Shown: piece by piece, positions 41,334 through 51,100 of the stretch
Layout of the letters: each line of letters begins with the position of its first letter
How positions within the stretch are numbered: the stretch's first letter is position 1
Source: Streptomyces sp. NBC_01471
GTDB taxonomy: Bacteria > Actinomycetota > Actinomycetes > Streptomycetales > Streptomycetaceae
DNA length: 64,000 nucleotides
Assembly: GCF_041438865.1 (NCBI RefSeq)
Contig: NZ_CP109450.1
Coordinates: 7,185,501-7,249,500, forward strand
Reading direction: 5' to 3'
Program-made: the position numbers and the translations under genes
The notes under the pieces: generated by a model
Seen by the model: the letters and a program-made list of their open reading frames with translations, nothing else
What the model was told of the DNA's origin: nothing
Database searches by the model: none

Positions 41334-43187
41334 ATGTCCACGCTTCATACCGTCGACGACCATTCGCTCACCGACGAGGACACCGACCTCTTCGAGCTGC
41401 TGTGCCGGCGCCGGGATTGGTCGGACCAGTATCTGAAGGAGATCGAATCCACCGAGCATGATGAACTCCTGGACCTGGCCGAGATGGTCGAAGCCCTTCA
41501 TGACGCCCGGACCACGGGTAAGAAGATCACCATCGCCCCCGACTTCGACATGGATGGCATCGCTTCCGGCGTCCTCGGCTACGCGGGCCTGGCCGAGCTC
41601 GGCTTCAATGTTGAGCTGCACCTGCCCGACTACCGCCGAGGCCACGAGCTCGCGCCCGAGGACATCGCCGAGATCCACGCGAAGTGGCCCGACACACGGG
41701 TTCTGCTCACCTGCGACGGGGGAGTGAACTCCCACCGCGGCGTCGCGGCCGCGCGCGCCCTGGGCTGGACGACGCTGGTGACCGATCACCATGAGGAGCT
41801 CGCGCCGGGCTCGACCGCGGACGTCACCGTCGACCCGTGCCGGATCCACGAGACCTACGCCCACACTGGGATCTGCGGTGCCCACGTGCTCTACCAGGTG
41901 ATTGAGGCCTACGCCCGCGTACACCGGACCGTGAAACTCTGGGAGATCCGCCTGCTGCGCCTGTTCGCCGGCCTCGGCACTGTCTCCGACGTCATGCCCG
42001 TGCTGTACGAGAACCGTCAGCTGGTGCGTGACGCGATCTCGATCGCCCGGCTGCTGCGCGTCGCCGCGCCGAAGACGATTCCCAATCCCTGGGGCGGGTT
42101 CGACGCTGACCCCGATGCCATCGACGTCGAGCAGTCGATCCTGATGCAACTCTTGCGCACTGAGCCCCACCACCCCGTATTCCTGCGGACCTTCGAGGGC
42201 TTCGCGATCGTGCTCAAGGCCTTCGCTCAGATCGGCAAGATCCGCGATCTCGACGACCTCGACGAGGGCTTCTTCGGTTTTTACCTTGCCCCGGCGATGA
42301 ACAGCCCGCGGCGCACGGAGGCCTCGCTGGAGCCGTGCTTCCAGGTATTCACGGCCGCCGGCGCTGACGAGAAGCTCAAGGCCGCCCACCAGGTGATCGA
42401 GACCAACGAGCTGCGCAAACAGCTAGTCATCAAGCACATGAAAGAACTCGGCACTGGGGAGCAGCCGTTGGCCCCGTGGGTGTACTTCTCGGACGCTTAC
42501 CCGGGCATGTACGGGCTGCTGGCCAACCAGATGATGGAGCGTAACGGTCATCCGGTAGTCGTGGTGAACCGGCCCGCCGGTGCCGACGACTTCGTCTCGG
42601 GCTCCGGTCGCGCGCCGGGATGGTTCAACATCATCAACAGCCTGGAACCCTATGACGGGCTGAGCGCTATCGGGCACCAGCAGGCCTGCGGCGTCCGCGT
42701 CGCGAAAGCCAAGAAGCTGGGCGACCTCGTCACGGTGCTGCAGGAGGCGACTCAGGTCGCCCTGCTCGCCGTCAGCACCGATGGCCCGAACGGTGATCTC
42801 GTGCTCGGCCCGGACGACGACTGCGACGCCGGCCTCGAGGACCTGCAGCCGTTGTTCGAGCTGGTGCGCCGGACCGAGGGGCTCAAGCCCTTCGGTCACG
42901 GCTTCACCGCCCCGGTCGTCGAGATCGCGATCGAGCCCCTGGGCCTACGCGTGGACCGGATCGGATCCGAATCGCAGCACCTGCGCCTGGTCACCCGGTC
43001 CGGCCTGTCCTGCCTGTGGTGGAACGTCGCCGAGGAGAAGTACGAGGTGCTCCAGAGCCTGGGGCGGCGCGCCAGCCGTACCGAGCTGGGAACGCTGCGC
43101 TTCGTGGCCTCGCTGCAGCTGAATACCTTCCGCGGTGACACCCGGGTACAGGCCGTTATCGGCGAGCAGATCACCACGGCTGCGTGA
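41334..43187 (+). CDS. RecJ-like single-stranded DNA exonuclease (DHH family)
   Basis: RecJ degrades single-stranded DNA 5' to 3' with Mn/Mg. The 617-residue product has the DHH phosphoesterase motifs: APDFDMDGIASG (about residue 68, metal-binding aspartates), LLTCDGGVNSHRG (about 122), TDHHEE (about 150) and DPCRIHETYAHTGICGAHVL; a DHHA1-like part follows with AIGHQQACGVRVAKAKK and GHGFTAPVV. ATG 41334 has GAGAGG 7 bases upstream. It lies between Lsr2 and the origin tract and would process replication or recombination intermediates of the element. Confidence 0.85.
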   Translation: MSTLHTVDDHSLTDEDTDLFELLCRRRDWSDQYLKEIESTEHDELLDLAEMVEALHDARTTGKKITIAPDFDMDGIASGVLGYAGLAELGFNVELHLPDYRRGHELAPEDIAEIHAKWPDTRVLLTCDGGVNSHRGVAAARALGWTTLVTDHHEELAPGSTADVTVDPCRIHETYAHTGICGAHVLYQVIEAYARVHRTVKLWEIRLLRLFAGLGTVSDVMPVLYENRQLVRDAISIARLLRVAAPKTIPNPWGGFDADPDAIDVEQSILMQLLRTEPHHPVFLRTFEGFAIVLKAFAQIGKIRDLDDLDEGFFGFYLAPAMNSPRRTEASLEPCFQVFTAAGADEKLKAAHQVIETNELRKQLVIKHMKELGTGEQPLAPWVYFSDAYPGMYGLLANQMMERNGHPVVVVNRPAGADDFVSGSGRAPGWFNIINSLEPYDGLSAIGHQQACGVRVAKAKKLGDLVTVLQEATQVALLAVSTDGPNGDLVLGPDDDCDAGLEDLQPLFELVRRTEGLKPFGHGFTAPVVEIAIEPLGLRVDRIGSESQHLRLVTRSGLSCLWWNVAEEKYEVLQSLGRRASRTELGTLRFVASLQLNTFRGDTRVQAVIGEQITTAA

Positions 43188-43212
43188 GATGCACGAAGGG
43201 GGAGGGGAGGCC

Positions 43213-44016
43213 ATGGCGGCGTCACCGATCATTTCGCATCTGCTCAGCATCGCCTGGTGCGTCCTCGTGCCGTTGGCCGTCGTCGCTGTCTACCTCGGCC
43301 TCGGGACGGGCGCGGTCCTCCTCGTCGGGGAGCCGGTCCTCGCGACCGCTGCTCTGGGCATGCTCGTCGTGGTCCTCGTGGGCGCGACGAGGATCCTGCG
43401 GCCGGCGTGGCTCGCGCATGCAGCGGCCCCATGCCCGAAGAGAGAGACCCCCGGCTTCGGATGGACCGTCCTGGGCTGTGCAGCCCTGGCCTTCCTCGCC
43501 GGCCAGTCACTGGCCTTGTGGATCTACCGCACGGCCGGATCCACCGGCTTCGACGCCTCGAACCAGACCAGGCACGCGGCCGGAGCGGTGGCAACTCTTC
43601 TGCTCACCCTCGTCGCGGCGCCGGTGGGGGAGGAATTCCTGTTCCGAGGGTTGATCTACCCGTTGCTGCGCAAGCGGATGGGCGTCCCCGTCTCAGCGCT
43701 GGTCTCTGCCGTGGTGTTCGGCTTGCTGCACGGCAATGCCGTGCAGTTCGCCTCGACCCTGCCGCTGGCGGTACTCCTGGCCCTGCTCTACGAACGCACG
43801 CGCGCACTGTGGCTCTGTGTGCTCCTGCACCTGGGCTTCAATCTCACCGCGACCCTCGCTCCGGCGCAGGCGATGGGCGCTCTGGCGAACCCGGTCTCTG
43901 CGATGTTCCTGTGCCTGGCATTTGCCGGGTGTTCTGTGGGGCTCTACCGGCGGGTCGCCAGCGGGACCCCGCCGGGCGCAGTCCCGGGCACGGGAGACGA
44001 GTCCGTGATGCCGTAA
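43213..44016 (+). CDS. CPBP-family intramembrane metalloprotease
   Basis: These membrane proteases (CAAX protease/bacteriocin-processing type, often called Abi) cleave within membranes. The 267-residue protein has about seven transmembrane segments and the family motifs: APVGEEFLFRGLIYPLLRKR (glutamate pair and arginine, about residues 135-155), GLLHGNAVQF (histidine, about 171) and LHLGFN (histidine/asparagine, about 206). ATG 43213 has AGGGGAGG 4 bases upstream. On mobile elements such proteins are sometimes immunity or exclusion factors; here the target is unknown. Confidence 0.85.
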   Translation: MAASPIISHLLSIAWCVLVPLAVVAVYLGLGTGAVLLVGEPVLATAALGMLVVVLVGATRILRPAWLAHAAAPCPKRETPGFGWTVLGCAALAFLAGQSLALWIYRTAGSTGFDASNQTRHAAGAVATLLLTLVAAPVGEEFLFRGLIYPLLRKRMGVPVSALVSAVVFGLLHGNAVQFASTLPLAVLLALLYERTRALWLCVLLHLGFNLTATLAPAQAMGALANPVSAMFLCLAFAGCSVGLYRRVASGTPPGAVPGTGDESVMP

Positions 44017-44141
44017 GCGAGGTTCTCAGCCTCTTCTGGAAGACGATGGTGCTCTCTGCGCAGGACCTGACGGGCTATTTGTCCGCTGGTCGCTGGTGCG
44101 GAGAGCCTATTCGTGGTGACCGGAGTGATCCGATCACCGAG

Positions 44142-44171
44142 GTATGACTGAAAGTAACTGTTCAGTCATAC
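44142..44171 (+). promoter_or_regulatory. Perfect 11-bp inverted repeat before the 44198 gene
   Basis: GTATGACTGAA and TTCAGTCATAC flank 8 bases, ending 9 bases before a purine-rich AGGAGAGGAGAGGA ribosome site. It is a good operator candidate or an RNA hairpin controlling translation. A weaker GGTGAC/GATCACC repeat lies just upstream (44115-44138). Confidence 0.6.
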
Positions 44172-44197
44172 TCATCAGGAGAGGAGAGGATCTCATC

Positions 44198-44608
44198 ATG
44201 GCCATCGTCAGTACCTGTACGTACGATTCGCGAGGACGGCTCGTCCGCCCCGACCCGCTCGATATCAGTCGTGCGAAGATCCGTCTGGACCTCGACATTG
44301 GTGAGAAGCCGACCTTCGAGCGCGGTCACACGCACGTCTTCGTCGTCTCCGACATGGGCGTCACCGCCGAGCAGGCCCGTGGGCGCGTGGGCGCGAGGCT
44401 ACGCCAGTTCTTCGATCGGGTCGAGGCCGTTCGCGGCTGCCACAAGATCACTGTGCAGAAGCGTCAGAGCAAGAACCCGCTCAACCTCAACACCACGATT
44501 TCCTACGAGATCCTGTACGTCGTCGAATCGGACGAGCGATCCCGTAGCCGCAGTTCTGTGTCCCCCAATGAGGGATACCGGCGGGGCTGGAGCACGGTCA
44601 CCCCTTAG
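44198..44608 (+). CDS. Protein of unknown function under hairpin control
   Basis: The 136-residue protein starts MAIVSTCTYDSRGRLVRPD and contains TFERGHTHVFVVSDMGVTAE, GARLRQFFDRVEAVRGCHKI and TTISYEILYVVESDERSRSR. It reads as an alpha/beta domain with a basic tail. ATG 44198 is fixed by the strong purine-rich ribosome site; an ATG at 44144 lies inside the inverted repeat. It directly precedes the origin tract and could be a replication regulator, which is only a positional guess. Confidence 0.6.
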   Translation: MAIVSTCTYDSRGRLVRPDPLDISRAKIRLDLDIGEKPTFERGHTHVFVVSDMGVTAEQARGRVGARLRQFFDRVEAVRGCHKITVQKRQSKNPLNLNTTISYEILYVVESDERSRSRSSVSPNEGYRRGWSTVTP

Positions 44609-44649
44609 GTGATGCGCGCCGTCCGCGCCTCGTAGTCAACGGCACATGC

Positions 44650-44698
44650 AAAGAGGCCAGAGAGTTCCCTTCCCACGGGGAGACTCTCCGGCCTCTTT
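44650..44698 (+). terminator. Long terminator hairpin
   Basis: AAAGAGGCC-A-GAGAGT pairs with ACTCTC-C-GGCCTCTTT (one mismatch). It isolates the origin tract from the upstream gene. Confidence 0.75.
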
Positions 44699-44927
44699 GG
44701 TTTCACGTTCCAGTGCAACATCGATCACCTGGCGCCAACGATAGCAGCTGGCGCAGATCACTCGCAATGAGCGGCGAATGCCAGTCCAGCCCCTTTCGCT
44801 TCGAGTGAAGTCTCGTGAACGAAGCGACTCTGGCGCAACTCTGAATCATGTCCGGAGGGCCCGTCAGGGGCTCTCGATGAGCCTAAGAGCGCCGAGGCCG
44901 GCCCGCTTTCGCGCTACACGAACCAGT

Positions 44928-44950
44928 TACACGATCTGGTAGATCGTGTA
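44928..44950. repeat. Perfect 10-bp inverted repeat
   Basis: TACACGATCT and AGATCGTGTA are separated by GGT. It lies 140 bases before the first iteron. Confidence 0.6.
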
Positions 44951-45087
44951 GGCCGGTCCAGGCCAGCGCGCGGCGGTCCCTCGCTCAGATCTGGTCGCGC
45001 CGCCTGAGAGCCGCGCAGCAACCCGACGCGGGAGGCTGCCTCAGGGTGGTCGCCAGGAATGCGCACCGGGCCGCTGAAGCCCCGCGT

Positions 45088-45760
45088 GTACCACGAGACG
45101 TGGTACACCTCCGGAACTCACGTCTGACGTGGGAGGACACCTGTCCCACGAGGGTCTGCCTCGCACCGGGTGTACCACGTGGGAAAAGCGAGGTGGTACG
45201 ACGTTTTGCCTGGTCAACCTGCGTTTCCCATCGATGTACCACGTGTACCAAACTTTTTTCATCGTTTACATAGGGACGTGTTCGAGAGCGCCGACCGGCT
45301 CCAGCGCTGGCTGGACGGCCTGCTTCGTTAGCCCCCTCTTGCGCATGTATCCAGTCTCTATTTTCCGGTACAAGTGGTACAGGGGGTATATAACCCCTTC
45401 CCGACCTGGGTAAATGCCTGTACCACGTAGAAAATGTCACGTGGTACACCCTGCTCTTGGGCTCCCGAGATTTCTGCTCTGACCTGGGAAAATAGGTGTA
45501 CCACGTCAAGTGGTACAGGCACCGATACCCCTGCAGGGTATGAGGCGTTGGAAACCGTCCTGGGGGGACGTTCGGTCGGTGTGCTGGCAGTGGCTGGCCC
45601 GGCTGGCCGGAAGAACTCCTCCGGACCTCGACCAACGGGCCGGGCGGCTCACGCCGCCCGCGGGTGCATGGTCGAGCATGGGAAGTCGGTAACTCCGAAG
45701 GTGTGCACCCCCGGGTCACTGATTCTCACGTCTGATCCAGGTTTGCGAGGCGTGTGGTAC
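45088..45760. repeat. GTACCAC/GTGGTAC iteron array
   Basis: Eleven exact copies: 45088, 45100, 45172, 45193, 45236, 45374, 45420, 45441, 45498, 45510 and 45754, plus near matches at 45245 and 45366. Many are arranged as inverted pairs, the best being GTGTACCACG-AGA-CGTGGTACAC (45086-45108) and TGTACCACGT with ACGTGGTACA (45419-45448). Chance alone would give far fewer. Confidence 0.8.
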
Positions 45761-45982
45761 GGCCGTGGCGGTCGCGCGCGTCCCCTCGGTGCCTGTCGGT
45801 GGCCCATCCGGATCTCTTTTGCGCGCCATGGAGGACCCCGGTATTCCTCTTGTTGAATGATGATTGAATCGTTGCGATAGGATACTCGGATGGCATACGG
45901 TTGAGATCACGTTCCATTCGATTGCGAGTCCAATCGGCTTCCCACGCATCGCCGGCAGGATCTCGATCGAGAAAGCAGCGAC

Positions 45983-47830
45983 ATGACGCCTCCTGATGCC
46001 CCCACGTCTCTACCTGCCGACGGCTGCATCGCCGGACCGCGCACCAACCCCGTCGCCGACGTCCTGTCCAGCGTCATGAAGTACTTCTCGGGCCGCGACG
46101 ACATGGCTCCGCAGAACGAGATCATCACGTACGTCACTGCGGTCTACCTCGATCACATCGATCTAGACACCCCTCCGACGCCTCGCGTCCTGGAGAAGCA
46201 GCTGCTGGCGATCGTCAATGGCGTCTGCAAGTCGGAGAACTTCAAAGCGGCCACCGCCACCGAGAGGCTGCCGCTGCTGCGGTGTCTGACGTACTGGCAG
46301 GTCGCGCAGATCTTGCTGCGTCTGCACCACGTCATCCGCATCGCACCTAACGCCAAGGACACCGACCGCGAGTACGACCTGCTGGCGATGTACCAGGCCA
46401 ACGGCCGCGCGCGCGGAACGTATACCACCAGCGAGGACGACATCCGCACCGCGGTTCGCATGTACAACACCCAGTTGACCCTCAAGGAATTCGCCGAGGT
46501 CCTCGCCGTTCTGCGCGAGGACAGCCCGCGCCGGCACCAGAGCACGAACCGTGACTTCATCGCCGCGCGCAACGGCATCGTCTTCTACGGCACCGAACCA
46601 CTGGACGTCACGGTCTTCGGCAAGGACTTCCACTTCGAGCCCAAGCAGGTCCACCCCTTCGACCCCGCTATCGTGCTGCTGACCAAGAATGATGTCGATT
46701 ATGTGGACGACGCCCCGCAGCAGATCATCACGCACCCCGAGGACGGAAACTGGGACGTCGTTTCCTGGATCGAGGAGCTCTTCGACCAGCCTGGTGACGA
46801 GGGTCTCGCCGATCTGATCTGGGAGATCATCGGCGCGATCATCCGGCCGCACGTGCGCTGGGGCAAGACCGCCTGGTTCTACTCGGAGCAGGGCAACAAC
46901 GGCAAGGGCACGCTCTGCGCGCTCATGCGCAATCTGGTCGGCAGCGGTGCGCACACCTCGATCCCGCTCTCGGACTTCGGCAAGGACTTTGCGCTCGAAC
47001 CGCTGGTGCGCGCCAACGCGATCATCGTCGACGAGAATGACGTCGGCACCTTCATCGACAAGGCGGCCAACCTGAAGGCGATCGTGACCAACGACGTCAT
47101 CCAGATCAACCGCAAGTACCGGATGCCGATCGCCTACCAGTTCTTCGGCTTCATGGTCCAGTGCCTGAACGAGTTTCCGCGCGTGAAGGACAAGTCCGAG
47201 TCGTTTTACCGGCGGCAGCAATTCGTGCCCTTCACCAAGAGCTTCACCGGAGCCGAGAAGAAGTACATCAAGGACGACTACCTCCAGCGCCCCGAGGTCC
47301 TGGAGTACGTCTTCTGGCACGCGATCAACCGCGCCGGCACGTCCTCTCCGGGGGACTACTACCAGCTCTCCGAGCCGGTAGCGACCAAGGCGGTCCTGGC
47401 CGAGTACAAGGAGGCCAACGACCCCGTGCGCGCCTTCTGGGAGGAGTTCCGCGGCCGGCTGGTCTGGGATCTGGCACCGTTCACGTTCCTCTACGACCTG
47501 TACAAGGCCTGGTTCACCGACGTCTCGCCCTCGGGCTCGCCGGTCGGCAACAAGCAGTTCATCACCGACCTGGTCGCCATCGTCCGGCCGGATGCCCTGT
47601 GGCACTGCCCGGACAAGACCCGCAAGATCCGACCCGGCCCGATGATGAGCAGCCCCGAGCCGCTCATCGCCGAGTACGAGCTGAAGAAGTGGGCGAACCC
47701 GAGCAACAACGGCAGCAATGCGCTGAAGACATCCCAGCCGAAGCTGCAGCTGTCCGCCAGCTACCGCGGCCTGCTCCGGCAGACGGGCGCGCCGGCCCCG
47801 ACCGACGGCACGACCGCCGAAGAGGACTGA
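45983..47830 (+). CDS. SF3-type primase-helicase (phage/plasmid P4-like)
   Basis: The protein would open the origin and unwind DNA. The C-terminal half has the superfamily 3 helicase motifs: Walker A FYSEQGNNGKGTLCALMRNL (about residues 296-315), Walker B ANAIIVDENDVG (about 346) and sensor/arginine-finger region FGFMVQCLNEFPRVKDKSES, then FYRRQQFVPFTKSF. The N-terminal half (residues 1-250) lacks a recognisable archaeal-type primase motif, so it may be a primase-like or origin-binding domain. ATG 45983 directly follows the iteron tract. It is followed by the DNA polymerase 293 bases later, and fits a replication operon. Confidence 0.85.
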   Translation: MTPPDAPTSLPADGCIAGPRTNPVADVLSSVMKYFSGRDDMAPQNEIITYVTAVYLDHIDLDTPPTPRVLEKQLLAIVNGVCKSENFKAATATERLPLLRCLTYWQVAQILLRLHHVIRIAPNAKDTDREYDLLAMYQANGRARGTYTTSEDDIRTAVRMYNTQLTLKEFAEVLAVLREDSPRRHQSTNRDFIAARNGIVFYGTEPLDVTVFGKDFHFEPKQVHPFDPAIVLLTKNDVDYVDDAPQQIITHPEDGNWDVVSWIEELFDQPGDEGLADLIWEIIGAIIRPHVRWGKTAWFYSEQGNNGKGTLCALMRNLVGSGAHTSIPLSDFGKDFALEPLVRANAIIVDENDVGTFIDKAANLKAIVTNDVIQINRKYRMPIAYQFFGFMVQCLNEFPRVKDKSESFYRRQQFVPFTKSFTGAEKKYIKDDYLQRPEVLEYVFWHAINRAGTSSPGDYYQLSEPVATKAVLAEYKEANDPVRAFWEEFRGRLVWDLAPFTFLYDLYKAWFTDVSPSGSPVGNKQFITDLVAIVRPDALWHCPDKTRKIRPGPMMSSPEPLIAEYELKKWANPSNNGSNALKTSQPKLQLSASYRGLLRQTGAPAPTDGTTAEED

Positions 47831-47911
47831 TGCGGCCAGTGCCAAGGCCGCTGGCGCACCCGGCGAACTCACCCCGGCCGCTTGCGAACCTGCCTGGGGG
47901 CATGAGCGGCG

Positions 47912-48058
47912 ATGTCCGACGTCGTGCACGAGCAGCGGATCACCAACCTCGTCGTCAGCTCGCAGATCACGGCGGACCCCGGGGAGATGCCCCGGCTCAA
48001 GAGTGAGGCGTCCCGACGTACGGATGCCCTGCACCGGCCCCCTCTCGACTCCCTCTGA
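47912..48058 (+). CDS. Possible 48-residue protein between primase and polymerase
   Basis: ATG 47912 opens a well-composed short frame (MSDVVHEQRITNLVVSSQIT, then PGEMPRLKSEA). A GGGGG tract lies 12 bases upstream. It is otherwise unrecognised. Confidence 0.4.
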   Translation: MSDVVHEQRITNLVVSSQITADPGEMPRLKSEASRRTDALHRPPLDSL

Positions 48059-48123
48059 GGCCGCGTGCCTCCTCCCCAGATACCGGCCGTGATGGTCGGA
48101 CCGACGAAAGGAGATCCCCGATC

Positions 48124-51100
48124 ATGACCACACAGCGAACACCCGTCACGGCTTCGAGGGCGCGCTTCAGCTTCTACGACATCGAGTCGTTGTCGGACGT
48201 CTTCACTCTTTGCGCGTACACCCCGCGGCCCGACGGAGCCGTCGACGACCTGGAGATCTTCTTCCTCGCCGACGCCCAGCGGCTCTCCGATGCCGTGGAC
48301 CCGCAGGCACTCTATGAAACCGTGGTGCGCTCCAACCCGGGCCTTCCCGCAGTCAGCATTCAGTTGTGGAACCTGCGCGGCGAGCGGGGCAACCTCCGCC
48401 TTGCCGAGCTGGTGGGCCTCTCGAACGCCGATCTGGTCAACGACCGTGCCGCGGTCTCGTCCTATCCGACAGGCCTGCGCCCGGTCTGCGACACGGATCT
48501 CGAGTACGACCCGTTGAAGCACCCGTTCCTGGCTGGGTACAACTCGCTGAACTATGACACGGTCATGCTCGCGCTGTATCTGATGGAGACCTTCCCGGCT
48601 CCGCACTCGGGTCGTCTCTTCCAGCCGACCACGGCGCGCGAGATGCGCGAGCACAACGACAAGCTGTTCAACGAGCACATCGAGTACATGCCCGGCTACC
48701 TCGGCTGGGACGCCCCGGCTGCCAAGATCCGCCGCGCCATGCTTCACTCGGGCCGGTATCTGGACGTCGCTCGTCTCAACGAGCTCCAGACCAAGGTGAG
48801 CCTCAAGCGCCTGCTCGGGATGCTCGGCCGCCAGATCAAGGAATCCGAGAAGCTCAGCCACGACACCCAGATCGCCACGATCGAGGATCTCTACGAGCTG
48901 CTGGCCTACAACGTCTCCGACTGCGTGGGCCTGGCCCAGCTCTTCCAGCACCCGGCCTACGCCAGCAACTTCGACCTGAAGGCCGGCCTGCTGGCGCAGT
49001 ACTCCGAGACGGTCTACGCCAAGAACGGCTCCGTGCGCCGAGACCGGTTGACCATCGACTCGTCCTCGGCGAAGTTCGTCGGCCGCATTCTCGCGCCGTA
49101 CACCGCGCTGAATGACATCGAGGCCGTGTCCTACCTCTACCCGGACGCCCAGGTGGCCAAGGAGCGGGGAATCTGCCCGGTCAACGTACTCGACGAGTGC
49201 CTGCGCTTCTTCGAGGAGAACGTAGCTCCGGACCCCGCCGCGCACCCCGAGGCGACGCCGGAGCAGCGCGCAGCGCACCGCCAGTTCATACAGGTCGTCG
49301 ACTACTACCGCTCGATCGAGGGGCAGAACTTCAACGATTCCGAGGAGTACCGGGACCTGTTCAGCCTCCCGGCCAAAAACCTGCGCGAGTTGCCGAAGAC
49401 GCCGAGCAACGTGCCCTACTTCCATCGGGACGCCTCCCCGTCGTCGTGTTTCGCCACGTTCAGCACGGGCGGTATACACGGAGCCGAAGCCGACATGAGC
49501 GTCTTCGACACCGACTCCTTCGAGCACCGGGAGCAGGCGGCCATGATCGGCATCGCCCGTCTCATCTACCCCAACGCCAGAGCCTTCGTGACCGAGGCCA
49601 AGCGCCAGCACAACCGGCTCTCGCTGCCCGACGGCACGTCCGTCGACAAACGGCTCGTGCTGCTGGGCTCGGATCCGGAGAAGGTGAAGTACCGCAAGCC
49701 GAAGAACGCGGACCCGGATCAGGCCGAGCAGCTTGCGCGTGCGCAGGCTCAGGTCCCGGATCCGGCGGGTTTGTTGGCTGCTCAGCGACCGGAGGCCGAA
49801 GCGCTGCATGTGCGCCTGGCCGACGGGACGGTGCTCGACGGCAAGCTCGTCCTGGCCGTCACCTCGGAGGCCAAGGCCGCGTACCGTGACGAGCCGTCGA
49901 AGAAAGCCCCCGAGCTGTTCATCGCGAAGACCGACAAGTCAACCAAGCTGCACCCGAAGTTCGCCCGGACCTCGGCAGGTCTGGTGATCCACGAGGACTT
50001 CACCAGCTACTACCCGAACCTGCTGCGCAACATGAGGGCATTCTGGAACCCGGAGCTGGGCGAGGACCGCTACACGACGATCTTCTTCGAGAAGGAGCGC
50101 CTGGGTCGTGCGATAAAGAAGCCGGGGATCTCCGCTGAGGAGAAGGCCCGGCTCACGACCCTGCGCAACGGTACGAAGCTGATCCTGAACTCAGCCTCTG
50201 GTGCCGCTGACGCCGCCCACCGGACCCCGATCCGGATGAACAACCGCACCATCTCGATGCGGATCCTCGGCCAGCTGTTCAGCTGGCGAATCGGGCAGGC
50301 ACAGACGCTGCGCGGCGCACGGATCATCTCGACAAACACCGACGGTCTCTACTCCGTCGTCGGGGAGAACGACTTCGACGAGGCCACCAACAACCGCGTG
50401 CTCGCTGAGCAGCAGAAGGCCATCGGCATCGCCATCGAGCCGGAACTGATGTTCCTCATCAGCAAAGACTCGAACAACCGGCTCGAACTGGAAGCACCCG
50501 GGCAAGGCCGGACCGTCGCGGACAGCCCAATCATCACTGCTTCCGGTGGAACGCTGGCCTGCCACGCAGGTCCGACCCCGACGAAGTCGCTGGCCCACCC
50601 TGCTGTGATCGACTTCGCCCTGGCTCGCTACCTGCAGGCCGTCGCCGGCAGGGGAGAGGGGGCTCTTGCCGAGTCATTCGATTCCGCGCTGGGCCGGAAG
50701 ATGATCGAGGAGGCGATTTCCCCCGACGATCCGGTCAAGACGCTGCTGCTGTTCCAGAACGTCATCGCCGCGTCCCGGAGCTCGATCACCTACCCGTTCG
50801 CCGCTGACCCTCTCAACGCTGGATCCGTGAGTGGCGAGGCCGAAGACGTTGATACTGATGCGCAGCTGGTGAACCCGCGCGCTCTGCAGATGGTCAACAG
50901 GGTCTTCATCGTCCACAACGGTAGCGATGGAGCCGTGAGTCTGCACAACGCCGGCGCGTGGAAGGTGAACCCGGTCAGCCAGGCCAAGCGTCGCGAGTCC
51001 GGCAACTCCGGGGTGCGGCGCGACCCGATCGCGCTTCAGGTCCTACGTCATCACGGGTGGGCGAAGAACCGCAGCGAAGCCAGCACCTCCGATGGCCTCA

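Larger units (their letters stand above)
44711..45982. other. 1.27 kb non-coding tract, candidate replication origin
   Basis: No gene is supported on either strand. The tract has the iteron array (45088-45760), a 10-bp inverted repeat (44928-44950), AT-richer patches (ACTTTTTTCATCGTTTACA near 45251, GGTATATAACC near 45385) and lies directly upstream of the primase-helicase gene. Confidence 0.65.

Noticed and set aside
46163..49809. Very long - strand open frames opposite primase-helicase and polymerase
   Set aside because: Antisense shadows of genes with intact catalytic motifs on the + strand.
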